A stretch of 64,000 bases of DNA from Hyphomonas sp. L-53-1-40 (GTDB lineage: Bacteria; Pseudomonadota; Alphaproteobacteria; Caulobacterales; Hyphomonadaceae): assembly GCF_000682775.1 (NCBI RefSeq), contig NZ_AWFI01000015.1, positions 124,001-188,000 on the forward strand, in the 5' to 3' direction. How positions within the stretch are numbered: the stretch's first letter is position 1; each line of letters begins with the position of its first letter. Shown here in pieces: positions 16,925 to 26,261 of the stretch. Position numbers and translations under genes: made by a program. The notes under the pieces were generated by a model that had not been told where the DNA came from, ran no database searches, and saw only the letters and a list, made by a program, of their open reading frames with translations.

Positions 16925-18195
16925 GCCTTCTTTGTGAGCCAATCAGGAACCTTTTCGAGGGCGATCATTTCTTCAAAGTCCGGGCGGCGACGGATGATGT
17001 CAAATGACGATCCATTTACCAGCACTTCCGGAACCAGCGGTCTTGCATTGTAAGAGGATGACAGCACAGCGCCATAGGCACCTGCAGACATGAACGCGAT
17101 TCGCTGACCGGGGCGGACAGCAGTCATCTTGCGGCCTTTGGCAAATTTGTCGGTCGACTCGCAGATCGGGCCAACCACATCGTAAGTCTTGCGCTCTGCG
17201 CCTGCACCAGCCTGATTGAGCGGCAGAATGTCGTGGTGCGCATCATAAAGCGCCGGACGCATGAGGTCGTTCATGCCTGCATCAATGATCAGGAAATCCG
17301 TCTCCGGCGCGGCTTTTTCATAAAGAACCGTGCTGAGCATGACGCCTGCATTACCCGTGATCACGCGACCGGGCTCTAGAATGACCTGAACGCCGAGATC
17401 CTGTGTTACCTCAGCGATCATCGCCGCGTAATCAGATGGCGGGGCTGGCGCGTCGCTGTCCTTGTAGGGGATGCCCAACCCACCGCCGAGATCGATCCGG
17501 CCGATATCATGACCGGCCTCGCGCAGGCGCTTGGTGAGGCCCACGACCTTTTCGAACGCGGCGCGCATCGGGACAAGATCGCCGATTTGGCTGCCGATAT
17601 GTACATCAACGCCCACAATCCGGATGCCGGGCAGGGTGGCGGCTTCAGCATAGAGGTCTTCCGCATCGCTCCACGGCACGCCGAACTTGTCGCCTTTTTT
17701 GCCGGTAGAGATATTCGGATGACCGCCGGCCGCGACATCCGGATTGACCCGGATGGCCACAGGCGCTTCTGTGCCGGTCATGCTGGCAACCTCTGACAAG
17801 CGCCGAAGCTCTGCGGCACTTTCGACATTGAACTGGTGAATGCCTGCACGCAGGGCCAGCTGCATTTCCTCGGCGGTCTTGCCGACACCTGAGAACACTA
17901 TCCGCTCGGCCGGGATGCCTGCCCTGAGGGCGCGCTGCAACTCGCCGCCGCTGACCACGTCTGCGCCGCAGCCTTCGCGGGCAAGTGTCGACAGGACGCC
18001 AATATTGCCATTCGACTTTACCGAAAAGGCGATCAGGCAATCCTGCCCCTCAAACGCCGCCGCGATGACGCGGGCATGTCGCACCAGGGTTGCGGACGAA
18101 TACACATAACAGGGTGTGCCGACCTCATCTGCAATCTTGTTGAGATTCACGCCCTCGCAATGAAGGCTGCCATCCTGATAAGTAAAGTGGTGCAT
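16921..18195 (-). CDS. lysA: Diaminopimelate decarboxylase
   Basis: A 424-residue PLP enzyme that converts meso-diaminopimelate to lysine, the last step of lysine synthesis. The PLP lysine lies in FSVKSNGNIGVL (about residues 57-60), the phosphate-binding glycines in DLGGGLGIPY, and the active-site Cys in GPICESTDKFAKG. Length is typical. It is downstream of argH and two small lipoprotein genes with tiny gaps, and its stop overlaps the start of the DUF4175 gene, so argH-lipoproteins-lysA-DUF4175 look like one leftward operon. Confidence 0.97.
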   Translation of the reverse strand: MHHFTYQDGSLHCEGVNLNKIADEVGTPCYVYSSATLVRHARVIAAAFEGQDCLIAFSVKSNGNIGVLSTLAREGCGADVVSGGELQRALRAGIPAERIVFSGVGKTAEEMQLALRAGIHQFNVESAAELRRLSEVASMTGTEAPVAIRVNPDVAAGGHPNISTGKKGDKFGVPWSDAEDLYAEAATLPGIRIVGVDVHIGSQIGDLVPMRAAFEKVVGLTKRLREAGHDIGRIDLGGGLGIPYKDSDAPAPPSDYAAMIAEVTQDLGVQVILEPGRVITGNAGVMLSTVLYEKAAPETDFLIIDAGMNDLMRPALYDAHHDILPLNQAGAGAERKTYDVVGPICESTDKFAKGRKMTAVRPGQRIAFMSAGAYGAVLSSSYNARPLVPEVLVNGSSFDIIRRRPDFEEMIALEKVPDWLTKKA

Positions 18196-18198
18196 GAA

Positions 18199-18462
18199 CT
18201 ACTCGATTTCGCCGAGCGCGCCATTGTCTATGGGCGTCGTCGGTTTGGCGTCTGGGATGACGCCGCCCCATTGATTGGTGATCGGGCCGTCTGGTTCGGT
18301 TGTGTCGAGTTCCGTTGCCACCGCGACCGGTTCAACCGTTTCGACGGGTGCAACGGCTTCGACGACCAGAGTCGTAGGCTGGCTCTGGCATGCGGCGGCG
18401 AGGCACAAGGCCGTAATGCCGGCGATCCATCGCGCGGCGGAGATTGGCTTGGGTAATTTCAT
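18199..18462 (-). CDS. Small lipoprotein between argH and lysA
   Basis: An 87-residue protein starting at the ATG at 18462 (MKLPKP). It has a basic n-region, a hydrophobic stretch and a lipobox ending CLAAACQSQ, so it should be an outer- or inner-membrane lipoprotein. The mature part is Val/Glu/Thr/Pro-rich, without a recognisable domain, and looks disordered. It lies three bases before lysA. The same frame is open further upstream but without signal-peptide features. Function unknown. Confidence 0.65.
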   Translation of the reverse strand: MKLPKPISAARWIAGITALCLAAACQSQPTTLVVEAVAPVETVEPVAVATELDTTEPDGPITNQWGGVIPDAKPTTPIDNGALGEIE

Positions 18463-18472
18463 GGAATGCTTC

Positions 18473-18703
18473 CTACGCGCCGCCGAGCAATTCATCATCG
18501 GCTCCGGTATCGCTGCCTTCGTCTTCACGGTCCGGTAGGCTTGGCAGATTGTTCTGATTCTGGTCCGGCAATTCAGCAGGTTCCAGACCATCAGTTTGCT
18601 CACCCCAAAGTGGGTCTGGGCGTTTCAAATCCCCGGTCAGGCCACACGCGGCCAGATTGGCAGATGCGAGCAGCGCCGCGGCGAGAAGAAGGGGGCGTTT
18701 CAT
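18473..18703 (-). CDS. Small lipoprotein downstream of argH (LptM/YifL-like)
   Basis: A 76-residue lipoprotein: signal peptide with lipobox ANLAACGLTGDL, then a short acidic, Pro/Asn-rich tail (PDREDEGSDTGADDELLGGA). The start of the mature part (CGLTGDLKRPDPLW) resembles the CG-x-KGPL-x-xP motif of LptM/YifL, a small lipoprotein associated with the LptD assembly machinery and often placed between argH or cyaY and lysA. The assignment rests on position and on that short motif. It starts six bases after argH. Confidence 0.65.
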   Translation of the reverse strand: MKRPLLLAAALLASANLAACGLTGDLKRPDPLWGEQTDGLEPAELPDQNQNNLPSLPDREDEGSDTGADDELLGGA

Positions 18704-18709
18704 CAATGA

Positions 18710-20113
18710 CTACTCCAGTCGAAGTCTCTGTTTCCACTGTGCCACTTGTTCGGCAACGCGAACAGGGCTTGTAGCGCCATAAGATGTCCGAGATGAGGCA
18801 GACGCCTCAACTGTCAGCACATCAAATACCGCATCGGTAATTTTGGCGTTCACGCTCTGCATGTCGGCCAATGTCAGATCTGACAGATCGCAGGCTTTCT
18901 CCTCAGCCTTCGCGACCAATTGGCCAGTGACATGGTGGGCATCCCGGAAGGGAAGGCCGAGCTCGCGGACCAGCCAATCGGCAAGGTCAGTGGCCGTCGA
19001 AAATCCCTTCGCGGCTGCCGCGCGCATATTCTCGGGCTTGAAGTTGATCGTCTCGATCATGCCGGTCATGGCACGAACACAAAGATTATAGGTGTCGAAT
19101 GCTTCAAAGGTCAGGCGCTTATCGTCCTGAAGGTCCTTTGCGTAGGCCAATGGCAGGGCTTTGACCGCGCCCTGCAGGGAGCTGTAGAGGCCGGTAATCA
19201 GGCTGGCCTTGGCACGGATCAGCTCGGCGGCATCCGGATTGCGCTTTTGGGGCATGATGGACGAGCCGGTCGACCAGGCGTCGGTGAGCTGTGCAAATCC
19301 GAACTGCGCACTGGTCCAGAGCACAATCTCTTCGGCAAGGCGCGACAAATGCGTCGCAGCGATAGACAGGGCCGCCAAGGCCTCCAGCGCAAAATCGCGA
19401 GCCGACACCGCATCCAGCGAATTGGCCATGGGGCGGGCAAAGCCCAACGCTTCCGCCGTCATGTCTCGGTCGATGGGGAATCCAGTGCCAGCCAGCGCCG
19501 CAGAGCCCAGCGGGCACTCATTCAAACGCTCGGCACAATCGAGCAAGCGCGAGCGGTCGCGTTCCAGCATTTCGGCATAGGCCAGCAAATGATGGCCCAG
19601 TGTGACGGGCTGTGCGGTCTGGAGGTGCGTGAAGCCCGGCATCACGGTTTCTGTATTCTCGCCGGCGCGACCGACCAGAGCGCTCTGCAGGCCAGCGACC
19701 AATTGCATGGCCTCGTCGAGTGCGCCGCGGGTCCAGAGGCGAAAATCGGTGACGACCTGGTCATTGCGCGATCGCGCCGTGTGCAGTCGACCTGCGGGTT
19801 CGCCAATCAGCTCCTTCAGGCGCGCTTCGACATTCATATGAATGTCTTCGAGCTCCCGGCGGAAAGGGAACGATCCGTTCCTTAATTCCTCGGCAACCGT
19901 ATCAAGGCCGCCCTGAATGGCTTCATTGTCGGCCTCGGAGATGATGCCCATTTCAGCCAACATGTCAGCATGGGCGCGGCTGCCGGCGATATCTTCAGCG
20001 GCCATCCGGCGGTCAATGTCGAGGGATGCGTTGATTTCTTCCATGATGTCGGTCGGGGTCGCGGCAAAGCGTCCGCCCCACATTGTCTGGCCTTTGCCTG
20101 TCGTCACTGCCAT
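18710..20113 (-). CDS. argH: Argininosuccinate lyase
   Basis: A 467-residue enzyme of the fumarase/aspartase superfamily, cleaving argininosuccinate to arginine and fumarate. Visible motifs are the N-terminal [20 protein letters not shown], the active-site region [17 protein letters not shown] and the superfamily signature [12 protein letters not shown] (about residues 284-295). Length is standard. It heads a leftward operon with two lipoprotein genes and lysA, and is divergent from the thioredoxin-like gene with only 33 bases between. Confidence 0.97.
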   Translation of the reverse strand: MAVTTGKGQTMWGGRFAATPTDIMEEINASLDIDRRMAAEDIAGSRAHADMLAEMGIISEADNEAIQGGLDTVAEELRNGSFPFRRELEDIHMNVEARLKELIGEPAGRLHTARSRNDQVVTDFRLWTRGALDEAMQLVAGLQSALVGRAGENTETVMPGFTHLQTAQPVTLGHHLLAYAEMLERDRSRLLDCAERLNECPLGSAALAGTGFPIDRDMTAEALGFARPMANSLDAVSARDFALEALAALSIAATHLSRLAEEIVLWTSAQFGFAQLTDAWSTGSSIMPQKRNPDAAELIRAKASLITGLYSSLQGAVKALPLAYAKDLQDDKRLTFEAFDTYNLCVRAMTGMIETINFKPENMRAAAAKGFSTATDLADWLVRELGLPFRDAHHVTGQLVAKAEEKACDLSDLTLADMQSVNAKITDAVFDVLTVEASASSRTSYGATSPVRVAEQVAQWKQRLRLE

Positions 20114-20146
20114 ATCCCTTCAAACTCGTGTTGGAGACCGCGCCCC

Positions 20147-20731
20147 ATGACCCGTCTGGCCTATATCGCCCTCTTCTTGATCGGCCTGATCGCAATTGTC
20201 TATGCGCTGATGAGCGCAGGGGGTGGAAAACCTTCAGAAAACAGGTTGGAAGCCTATGCGAGAGGCGAAATCGAGAAACTTGATTTCGCTCAGGCTGGAA
20301 CATCCGCCTCAAACGCGCCCTTCTATCTGGAAGACGGCTCAGCCGTTTCGCTGGATGCGTTCATGGGGAAAGTTGTTCTGGTGAATTTCTGGGCCACATG
20401 GTGTGCGCCCTGCGAAAAGGAAATGCCGTCGCTCGGAGCGCTTCAGACCGCGCGGGGCGGGGACCGGTTTGAAGTGGTTGCGATCAGCGTTGATGCCCAG
20501 GAAGACCTTTCCCATGCCGCGCAGCGCCTCGGTGAACTGGGTGCGAGCAACATCACGTTCCACAGCGCAACGCCGGAACAGTATGAGATCGTTTACGATA
20601 GTGGCGTTCAGGGCTTTCCCACGACGATCCTGTACGATGCGAGCGGCGTGGAGATCGCGCGTCTGGCCGGGGATGCCGACTGGAGTTCTATCGAAGCGGT
20701 CGGATTTATTGACGCGCTGCTAAAGAATTGA
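20147..20731 (+). CDS. TlpA-like membrane-anchored thiol-disulfide oxidoreductase
   Basis: A 194-residue protein with one N-terminal membrane anchor (LAYIALFLIGLIAIVYALM) and a periplasmic thioredoxin domain. The redox motif is C86-A-P-C89 within FWATWCAPCEKEMPSL, and the cis-proline loop is GVQGFPTTILYD. TlpA-type proteins keep cysteines reduced for cytochrome c or copper-site assembly. The ATG at 20147 has a GGAGA upstream; the longer frame to 19970 only shadows argH. Its end overlaps the opposite-strand lipoprotein gene by 12 bases. Confidence 0.88.
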   Translation: MTRLAYIALFLIGLIAIVYALMSAGGGKPSENRLEAYARGEIEKLDFAQAGTSASNAPFYLEDGSAVSLDAFMGKVVLVNFWATWCAPCEKEMPSLGALQTARGGDRFEVVAISVDAQEDLSHAAQRLGELGASNITFHSATPEQYEIVYDSGVQGFPTTILYDASGVEIARLAGDADWSSIEAVGFIDALLKN

Positions 20732-21484
20732 GGCTGCCAGTCGGGCCCGGGCGATCTGGGTTCCCATGGCCGGTTCAGGCGCAACCGCATCGACCATGAC
20801 CGGACCGTCGCCGGGCCACATGCGGACCAGCAATTCCAGTTCCAGCACCAGGTCATCCGCGCCTTCCATATTACGGGCCACGTCGCGCGCGGTCGCCGCA
20901 TAGCCATATGCCGCTTGATAGGCCGGGGCGCGGTCAATCGCGGCATCAATAACGCCGACCCCATATTCGTCGCCGCAAAGTTCCAGCAGGAAGAGAACAA
21001 GATCCAGCTGTTCGAGACCTGTCGCCTCCAGCGTCTCGGCAAGGTTGGCCTTGGCGGCGATGAGCGCGTCTTCAACGTCCTCTGCAGGTGTTCCGGCTGT
21101 TGCGGCGGCGTGGACAGTCTCATAGACGCCGGTTTCGAAGCCAAATTCGCCAAATCCGTCGCGTTCCGACTGGGTTTCAAGCGACACCGCGTGATTGAGT
21201 TGCGCCGCTGCGAGGTCTGGTGCGCCCGCGCGGTAGAGTGCCAAGCCCGCCTCGATATGACCGGCGAGTACAGCGACGCGCTTGTCTGCCGTCAGGATGC
21301 GTACGCCGACGGATGTGCTGACTTCATTGCCTGTCAGGGCGCGGTCCGTTTCGATTTGCAGTGAATTTTCTGGTGGTGCAGTTTCCGGTGCCGCCGTGCG
21401 GGCCGGGGCCGGGTCATTGCAAGCGGACAGGGCCGCGTTACCAAGCAGGACAGATGCGGCAGCGGCCGTCTTCCGGGAAATCAT
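20720..21484 (-). CDS. Hypothetical lipoprotein with helical repeats
   Basis: A 254-residue protein with a lipoprotein signal ending in ALSACNDP. The mature part is Ala-rich and helical, with a segment AGHIEAGLALYRAGAPDLAAAQLNHAV that resembles a tetratricopeptide-like pair. I do not recognise the family. It lies on the strand opposite tlpA with a 12-base tail overlap, and downstream of the secreted nuclease gene with an 85-base gap, so co-transcription with that gene is possible but unproved. Confidence 0.6.
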   Translation of the reverse strand: MISRKTAAAASVLLGNAALSACNDPAPARTAAPETAPPENSLQIETDRALTGNEVSTSVGVRILTADKRVAVLAGHIEAGLALYRAGAPDLAAAQLNHAVSLETQSERDGFGEFGFETGVYETVHAAATAGTPAEDVEDALIAAKANLAETLEATGLEQLDLVLFLLELCGDEYGVGVIDAAIDRAPAYQAAYGYAATARDVARNMEGADDLVLELELLVRMWPGDGPVMVDAVAPEPAMGTQIARARLAASIL

Positions 21485-21569
21485 TTTTGGCGTGGCTCCT
21501 GTCGTACGTTCTCAGCAGAACCTAGAGACAGGAACGCTACGGGGCAATGCAGCGGCCTGCTTCGCAGAA

Positions 21570-22058
21570 CTACGGGCTGACTTGGCCAGATGTTGTCGAT
21601 CTACGGTGCAGGCTGCACCAGTCTGGCTTTGGAGCACCGCCATCATAGTCCCAGACTTGGTGACTGCCTTCGGCCACAAGGCGCGTGGCGAGATCTTCAC
21701 CATCGATGCTGATATCAACGACGAGCCGCTTGTATCGGTCGAGACCATAATCGCGTGTCACAGCTATTTCCTTGCCACGAGTCAGTTCGATCACCCTTTC
21801 CTTGGCGATATAACCTTGTTCGCGTTCGGCTTCGCAGTCGGCCCCGCCAAGCTGTTTCAGACTGCGCGTCTCAGGCGCGTCGACACCATGCAGGCGGAAT
21901 TTGGTGCCGTCTGGCAGGCGCCCGGAATCGCCGTCGGACCAATAGACGAGGCCGTCCTGTTCGATAGCGGCCTGAGCTGCCAGCGCGGCTGCGCCGCCGA
22001 GGCCGGCAAGGATCGCCACGGAATACAGGACAGATTTAACTTGAATGCCGCACAACAT
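21570..22058 (-). CDS. Secreted/anchored thermonuclease-like protein (active site intact)
   Basis: A 162-residue protein with an N-terminal hydrophobic signal or anchor (VLYSVAILAGLGGAAALAAQA) and a short SNase domain. Unlike the nuclease-fold lipoprotein at 6.9 kb, it keeps the catalytic set: Asp42 and Asp44 in DGDS, Arg55, Asp60 and Glu63 in FRLHGVDAPETRS, and a later Arg in GLDRYKRLVVD. It should be a Ca-dependent nuclease acting in the periplasm or outside. The ATG at 22058 is chosen because GGAGG stands seven bases upstream; an upstream ATG at 22088 has no such site. A perfect CtrA box lies 46-61 bases before the start. Confidence 0.8.
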   Translation of the reverse strand: MLCGIQVKSVLYSVAILAGLGGAAALAAQAAIEQDGLVYWSDGDSGRLPDGTKFRLHGVDAPETRSLKQLGGADCEAEREQGYIAKERVIELTRGKEIAVTRDYGLDRYKRLVVDISIDGEDLATRLVAEGSHQVWDYDGGAPKPDWCSLHRRSTTSGQVSP

Positions 22059-22103
22059 GTTCGTGCCTCCTGAAAGTGTGAGGCGCACGCTGGCGATGGC
22101 GGG

Positions 22104-22119
22104 TTAAGCGAGGGTTAAC
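22104..22119 (-). promoter_or_regulatory. CtrA binding site upstream of nuclease gene
   Basis: The sequence reads TTAA-GCGAGGG-TTAAC, an exact TTAA-N7-TTAA, and on the reverse strand TTAA-CCCTCGC-TTAAC, the consensus of the cell-cycle regulator CtrA in alphaproteobacteria. It lies about 46-61 bases upstream of the nuclease start, where CtrA usually overlaps the -35 region. Downstream of rpmE and its terminator, it can serve no other gene nearby. Confidence 0.65.
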
Positions 22120-22161
22120 CGGTCAGATGTGGGGTCGGTTTTGGAAATAGGGGCCAAACGG

Positions 22162-22192
22162 AAAAACCCCAGCCAAAAGGCTGGGGTTTTCC
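22162..22192 (-). terminator. Rho-independent terminator of rpmE
   Basis: AAAACCCCAGCC and GGCTGGGGTTTT pair perfectly around a four-base loop, and on the reverse strand the hairpin runs straight into a T tract. It is 31 bases after the rpmE stop. Confidence 0.9.
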
Positions 22193-22222
22193 ACTGTACG
22201 CATCATGCGAAGCGAAGAACGC

Positions 22223-22441
22223 TTACATGAAGCCTTTGAACTTGTCTTTGAAGCGCGAGACGCGGCCACCACGGTCGAGCATCTTGCCGTCGCCGCCGGT
22301 CCAGGCCGGGTGTGATTTGGAATCGATGTCCAGAACAAGGCGGTCGCCTTCGCTGCCATAGGTGGAGCGCGTCTGATATTCGGTTCCGTCTGTCATCACT
22401 ACGGTGACGAAGTGATAGTCGGGATGACCTTCTTTTTTCAT
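22223..22441 (-). CDS. rpmE: 50S ribosomal protein L31 (cysteine-free form)
   Basis: A 72-residue ribosomal protein with the L31 pattern [19 protein letters not shown] and the C-terminal FKDKFKGF. It contains no cysteine, so it is the zinc-independent form common in alphaproteobacteria, with an internal insertion compared with the E. coli protein. It is a single-gene unit closed by a strong terminator. The gap to the divergent ABC exporter gene is about 157 bases. Confidence 0.93.
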   Translation of the reverse strand: MKKEGHPDYHFVTVVMTDGTEYQTRSTYGSEGDRLVLDIDSKSHPAWTGGDGKMLDRGGRVSRFKDKFKGFM

Positions 22442-22598
22442 GGCCTTCGCCTCTCTTGAACTCTAAGGACAACCGCGCTGCCATCGCTTGGGTGCGCGGG
22501 CTTGTCTCAGCCTGTTTTCGAAGTGGCGCGTGTAACTGAAAGACGCGACCTCTGCAAGAGGCTGCTGGCAGGGAATCTGAAAGGACTTATAGACGGGC

Positions 22599-24431
22599 AT
22601 GACCGATACAGACAGCTCCTTCACAGAAGACCGCCGTGCAACAGAACCAGCAGGCGGCGAAGCGATCAACCGGCCCAAGGCAAAGTCGTTGAAACCACTG
22701 GCCTTGCTGATGCCCTATGTCGCCCGTCATTGGGTGACCGTGTCCATCGCACTCGTATTCCTGGTGGCGGCGGCGGCCGTTAGTCTCGCGATACCTTTGC
22801 TGCTCGGCAGCGCCGCGGATGCGGGCCAGGCCGCGCAGGGCAGCGCCGAGGAATTGTTGGCGCTGGTCGACCGCGCATTTCTCTGGGTTGCGCTGGCGGC
22901 CATTCTGTCAGGCGTGCTTGGCGCGATCCGGTTCTATTTCGTGTCGCGCTTTGGCGAACGGATTGCGGCCGATCTGCGCAAGGATCTTTATGCGCACCTG
23001 CTGAAACTGTCGCCCCGCTATCATTCGCAGATGCGGTCTGGCGAGGCGGTGTCGCGCCTGACAGCAGACATCACGCTGATCGAAACCTTTCTTGGCTCGT
23101 CGGCGTCATTGGCCGCACGGACGCTGCTGACCACCACGGGCGCGCTGACCATGATGCTGGTCGTGAACTGGAAGCTCGGCCTCACCTTGCTGGCCATGTT
23201 GCCGGTGGCCGTTCTGCCCGTCATGGCGATTGGCCGGGTGATCCGGAAGATGTCGAACCGGGCGCAGTCACGACTGGCGGATGCGGGCGCGGAAGCTGCC
23301 GAGGCGCTAGACGCAATCGAACTGGTTCAGGCCTATAATCGGGAACAAAGCCGGCTGGGAGCATTTACCGAGGCGGTCGAGGCGACGTTTGATGCGGCGA
23401 TGCGCCGGATCGGGGCGCGGTCGCTGATGATCGTTTTGGTCTCTGTGCTGCTGTTTGGCGGCTTTGTGGGTGTGCTCTGGATGGGTGCGCGGGCCGTCGC
23501 AACTGGGTCCATGAGCTTTGGCGATCTCGCCTCCATGGTGCTCTACGCGCTTTATGCAGGATCGGGCTTTGGCATGCTGGCGGAAGTCTATGGCGAAGTC
23601 ATGCGCGCGGCCGGCGCGGCCGACCGTGCCGCTGAAGTGCTGAACGCTGAACCCGAAATCACCGCACCAGAAAACCCTGTTGCCCTGCCGGGCAAGGTGA
23701 CCGGCGCGCTTGCCTTTGAGGATGTTACTTTCCGCTATGGCGATGAAGCTGTCTCGGCGCTTGATCATTTCTCCCTGTCGGTAAAGCCGGGCGAGTTTGT
23801 GGCGCTTGTCGGGCCGAGCGGTGCAGGCAAGACGACGGTCTTTCGCCTTGCCTTGCGCCTGTTCGATGTGCCGTCAGGCACGGTCACGCTTGACGGAGTT
23901 TCAGCCATGCAGGCTGATCCGCGTGACTGGCGTCAGCAATTTGCCTATGCGCCACAGGAATCGGCGCTGTTCACAGGCACTGCAGCGCAGAATATCGGCT
24001 TTGGTACCGACACGCCTGACGAGGCCCTGCTTGAGCAGGCTGCTCGCATGGCTGAAGCGTTTGACTTCCTGGTTGAAAAAGACGGCCTTGCGACGGATCT
24101 CGGCCAGAAGGGGAGGAGCCTGTCAGGCGGCCAGCGTCAGCGCATTGCGCTCGCCAGGGCGCTTGTGCGCGATGCGCCGGTGCTCCTGCTGGACGAAGCC
24201 ACCTCAGCGCTCGATTCCGAAAGCGAAGCGGCTGTGCGCCGGGCCATTTCCAACGCCGCCGAGGGCCGCACGACACTGGTGATCGCACACAGGCTCTCCA
24301 CCGTGCGCCGGGCTGACCGGATCATCGTGATGGAACATGGACGCATCGTCGAGGAAGGCAGTCACGAGGAACTCGTGTCAAGGGGCGGCCTGTATGCCCG
24401 CCTTGCCGAATTGCAGTTTGCAGAGGGTTGA
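22599..24431 (+). CDS. ABC exporter with fused membrane and ATPase domains (MsbA-like)
   Basis: A 610-residue half-transporter. Six transmembrane helices fill about residues 45-330, followed by the nucleotide-binding domain: Walker A GPSGAGKTT from Gly405, signature LSGGQRQRIALARAL from Leu508, Walker B VLLLDEATSALD near 527-538 and the His switch IAHRLS. It would act as a homodimer exporting a lipid, drug or peptide. Divergence from rpmE is a recurrent arrangement in alphaproteobacteria. The substrate cannot be named from sequence; it could also be lipid A-related, but no lpx gene is adjacent. Confidence 0.9.
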   Translation: MTDTDSSFTEDRRATEPAGGEAINRPKAKSLKPLALLMPYVARHWVTVSIALVFLVAAAAVSLAIPLLLGSAADAGQAAQGSAEELLALVDRAFLWVALAAILSGVLGAIRFYFVSRFGERIAADLRKDLYAHLLKLSPRYHSQMRSGEAVSRLTADITLIETFLGSSASLAARTLLTTTGALTMMLVVNWKLGLTLLAMLPVAVLPVMAIGRVIRKMSNRAQSRLADAGAEAAEALDAIELVQAYNREQSRLGAFTEAVEATFDAAMRRIGARSLMIVLVSVLLFGGFVGVLWMGARAVATGSMSFGDLASMVLYALYAGSGFGMLAEVYGEVMRAAGAADRAAEVLNAEPEITAPENPVALPGKVTGALAFEDVTFRYGDEAVSALDHFSLSVKPGEFVALVGPSGAGKTTVFRLALRLFDVPSGTVTLDGVSAMQADPRDWRQQFAYAPQESALFTGTAAQNIGFGTDTPDEALLEQAARMAEAFDFLVEKDGLATDLGQKGRSLSGGQRQRIALARALVRDAPVLLLDEATSALDSESEAAVRRAISNAAEGRTTLVIAHRLSTVRRADRIIVMEHGRIVEEGSHEELVSRGGLYARLAELQFAEG

Positions 24432-24436
24432 CCCAC

Positions 24437-24595
24437 CTATTTCTTGCGGAGTTTCTTGACCTTGCCATCAATCGTGAACGCGAAGGCAAGTGACAGAACC
24501 AGCGGCACCCAGATGGGCAGTTCTCCCAGCCCCGGCGCATCCAGCGCCGCCGCGAGATGATCGTCTACGCACCACCATAACAGCCATAGCCACAT
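24437..24595 (-). CDS. Small membrane protein of unknown function
   Basis: A 52-residue product starting at the ATG at 24595, which has an AAGGGAAC stretch upstream. It has a Trp-rich N-terminus (MWLWLLWWCVDD), one clear membrane helix (WVPLVLSLAFAFTI) and a basic C-terminal tail (KVKKLRKK), predicting an N-out or single-pass inner-membrane protein. A longer start at 24631 is possible. It is tail-to-tail with the ABC exporter. I know no family. Confidence 0.45.
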   Translation of the reverse strand: MWLWLLWWCVDDHLAAALDAPGLGELPIWVPLVLSLAFAFTIDGKVKKLRKK

Positions 24596-24666
24596 ATCTT
24601 TGTTCCCTTCATCAAGACCCTGTATTTTCAATATAGGGAGCTCGACAAAAGAAATATAGCAAAACG

Positions 24667-26163
24667 CTATTCTGCGGCTTGCAAGACGGGCGGCTTGCTG
24701 GCGGCCTCTTCGGCCTTTGTGAAATCCATCACGCCATCGGCGATTGGCCCGCGGCGCAGGTTCTTGACGTCAGCGCTGTAGTTCTGGTGCAGCTTCCACG
24801 GTTTTTCCGTGTGCTGGCGGGGGAACTGGTCCATGACGCGTTGGAAATACCCGGATGAGAAGTCCACGAACGGTTCAGTTTGGTTGGGATACTGCTCAAG
24901 TTTCGGCATGGCCGACGTGTAGCCATGCTGGTCCATGTAGTTCAGAAGGCGGCAGACATATTCAGATGTCAGGTCGGCCTTCAGGGTCCATGAGGCGTTG
25001 GTGTAGCCGAAGGTGACCGCCAGATTTGGCATGTTGGAGAGCATCACGCCCTTATAGTTCAAGAGCCGTCCAGCATCGGTGCGGGTGCCATCAACGGACA
25101 CGTCCACGCCATTCATGAACTGCAATTGCAGACCGGTCGCGGTGACGACGATGTCGGCCTCGATCTCCTTGCCGGATTTCAGCTTTATCCCGTTGGGGGT
25201 GAACGTCTCGATGTGATCGGTCTCGACGCTCGCCTTGCCAGACTTCAGCGCATTGAAAAGATCGGAATCCGGCACGAGGCATAACCGCTGTTCCCACGGG
25301 TTATAGGACGGATTGAAATGGGTCTCGACTGGATAGTCCGGGCCGAGTTCTTCTTTCACCATGCCGATTAGCCGCTCGCGGGCCTTGTCGGGATTTGAAC
25401 GGGTCTGTTTGAAGAAAAATTGCTGCAGCAGGACATTCCGCCAGCGGATGAAGGAGTAGGCCCAGCTGTCAGGCAGTATCTTGCGCAGGAAATTGGCGAA
25501 CTTGTCTACCGCCGGGCGCGAAACAACATAGGTTGGCGAGCGCTGGAGCATGGTGACGTGCGCAGCCTTGTCGGTCATGGCAGGCACCAGTGTCATGGCG
25601 GTCGCGCCAGATCCGATGATGACGACTTTCTTGCCGGAATAGTTGAGGTCTTCCGGCCAATGCTGCGGATGAATGAATTGGCCCTTGAAGGCGTCTTCGC
25701 CCGGGAAGTCCGGCCGATAGCCCTCGTCATAGCGGTAGTAGCCGCCGCACATGAACAGGAAACGACACGTCGTGATTGAACGCGCACCAAATTCATCCTC
25801 GTGCGTCACATGCCAGGCTTGGTCGGGCGTGGACCAGTTGGCGGCGACGATGGCCGTGTTGAATTTGATGTGGGGTGTGACGCCATATTCGTTGGCGGTG
25901 TCCGCGACATATTTCCGGATCGAAGGCCCATCGGCAATGGCCTTCGCTTCGGTCCACGGTTTGAAGTTGTAACCGAGCGTATGCATGTCGCTGTCAGATC
26001 GAATGCCCGGATAGCGAAACAGGTCCCAAGTGCCGCCAATTGCGCCACGCTGCTCGAATATCTGATAGCCGAGGCCTGGACACTTCTTTTCGAGATGAAC
26101 CGCGGCGCCGATGCCGGAAAGGCCCGCTCCGATGATGAGAACGTCGGTATCGGTATGTATCAT
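24667..26163 (-). CDS. FAD-dependent monooxygenase, Baeyer-Villiger/EthA-like
   Basis: A 498-residue flavoprotein. GAGLSG at residues 12-17 is the FAD Rossmann motif, a second GxGxxA (GSGATA) near 185 binds NADPH, and between them FKGQFIHPQHWP fits the Baeyer-Villiger fingerprint FxGxxxHxxxWP. These enzymes insert oxygen into ketones or oxidise heteroatoms with NADPH and O2. Overall layout resembles EthA-type monooxygenases. It lies 98 bases downstream of the inositol-monophosphatase-family gene on the same strand; a T-run in that gap hints at separate transcription. Confidence 0.87.
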   Translation of the reverse strand: MIHTDTDVLIIGAGLSGIGAAVHLEKKCPGLGYQIFEQRGAIGGTWDLFRYPGIRSDSDMHTLGYNFKPWTEAKAIADGPSIRKYVADTANEYGVTPHIKFNTAIVAANWSTPDQAWHVTHEDEFGARSITTCRFLFMCGGYYRYDEGYRPDFPGEDAFKGQFIHPQHWPEDLNYSGKKVVIIGSGATAMTLVPAMTDKAAHVTMLQRSPTYVVSRPAVDKFANFLRKILPDSWAYSFIRWRNVLLQQFFFKQTRSNPDKARERLIGMVKEELGPDYPVETHFNPSYNPWEQRLCLVPDSDLFNALKSGKASVETDHIETFTPNGIKLKSGKEIEADIVVTATGLQLQFMNGVDVSVDGTRTDAGRLLNYKGVMLSNMPNLAVTFGYTNASWTLKADLTSEYVCRLLNYMDQHGYTSAMPKLEQYPNQTEPFVDFSSGYFQRVMDQFPRQHTEKPWKLHQNYSADVKNLRRGPIADGVMDFTKAEEAASKPPVLQAAE

Positions 26164-26261
26164 GACTGCTTCCTGCCCATTTTTTCAGCCTATAAGGCCA
26201 AAAAATGACGCGGGTGTCACGATCTTTCTGGTGTCAGGAGGCCTTGCCGCTACGGAAGGGT

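Noticed and set aside
18920-19885. A 321-codon rightward frame opposite argH
   Set aside because: No domain or start site; argH itself carries full motifs on the other strand.
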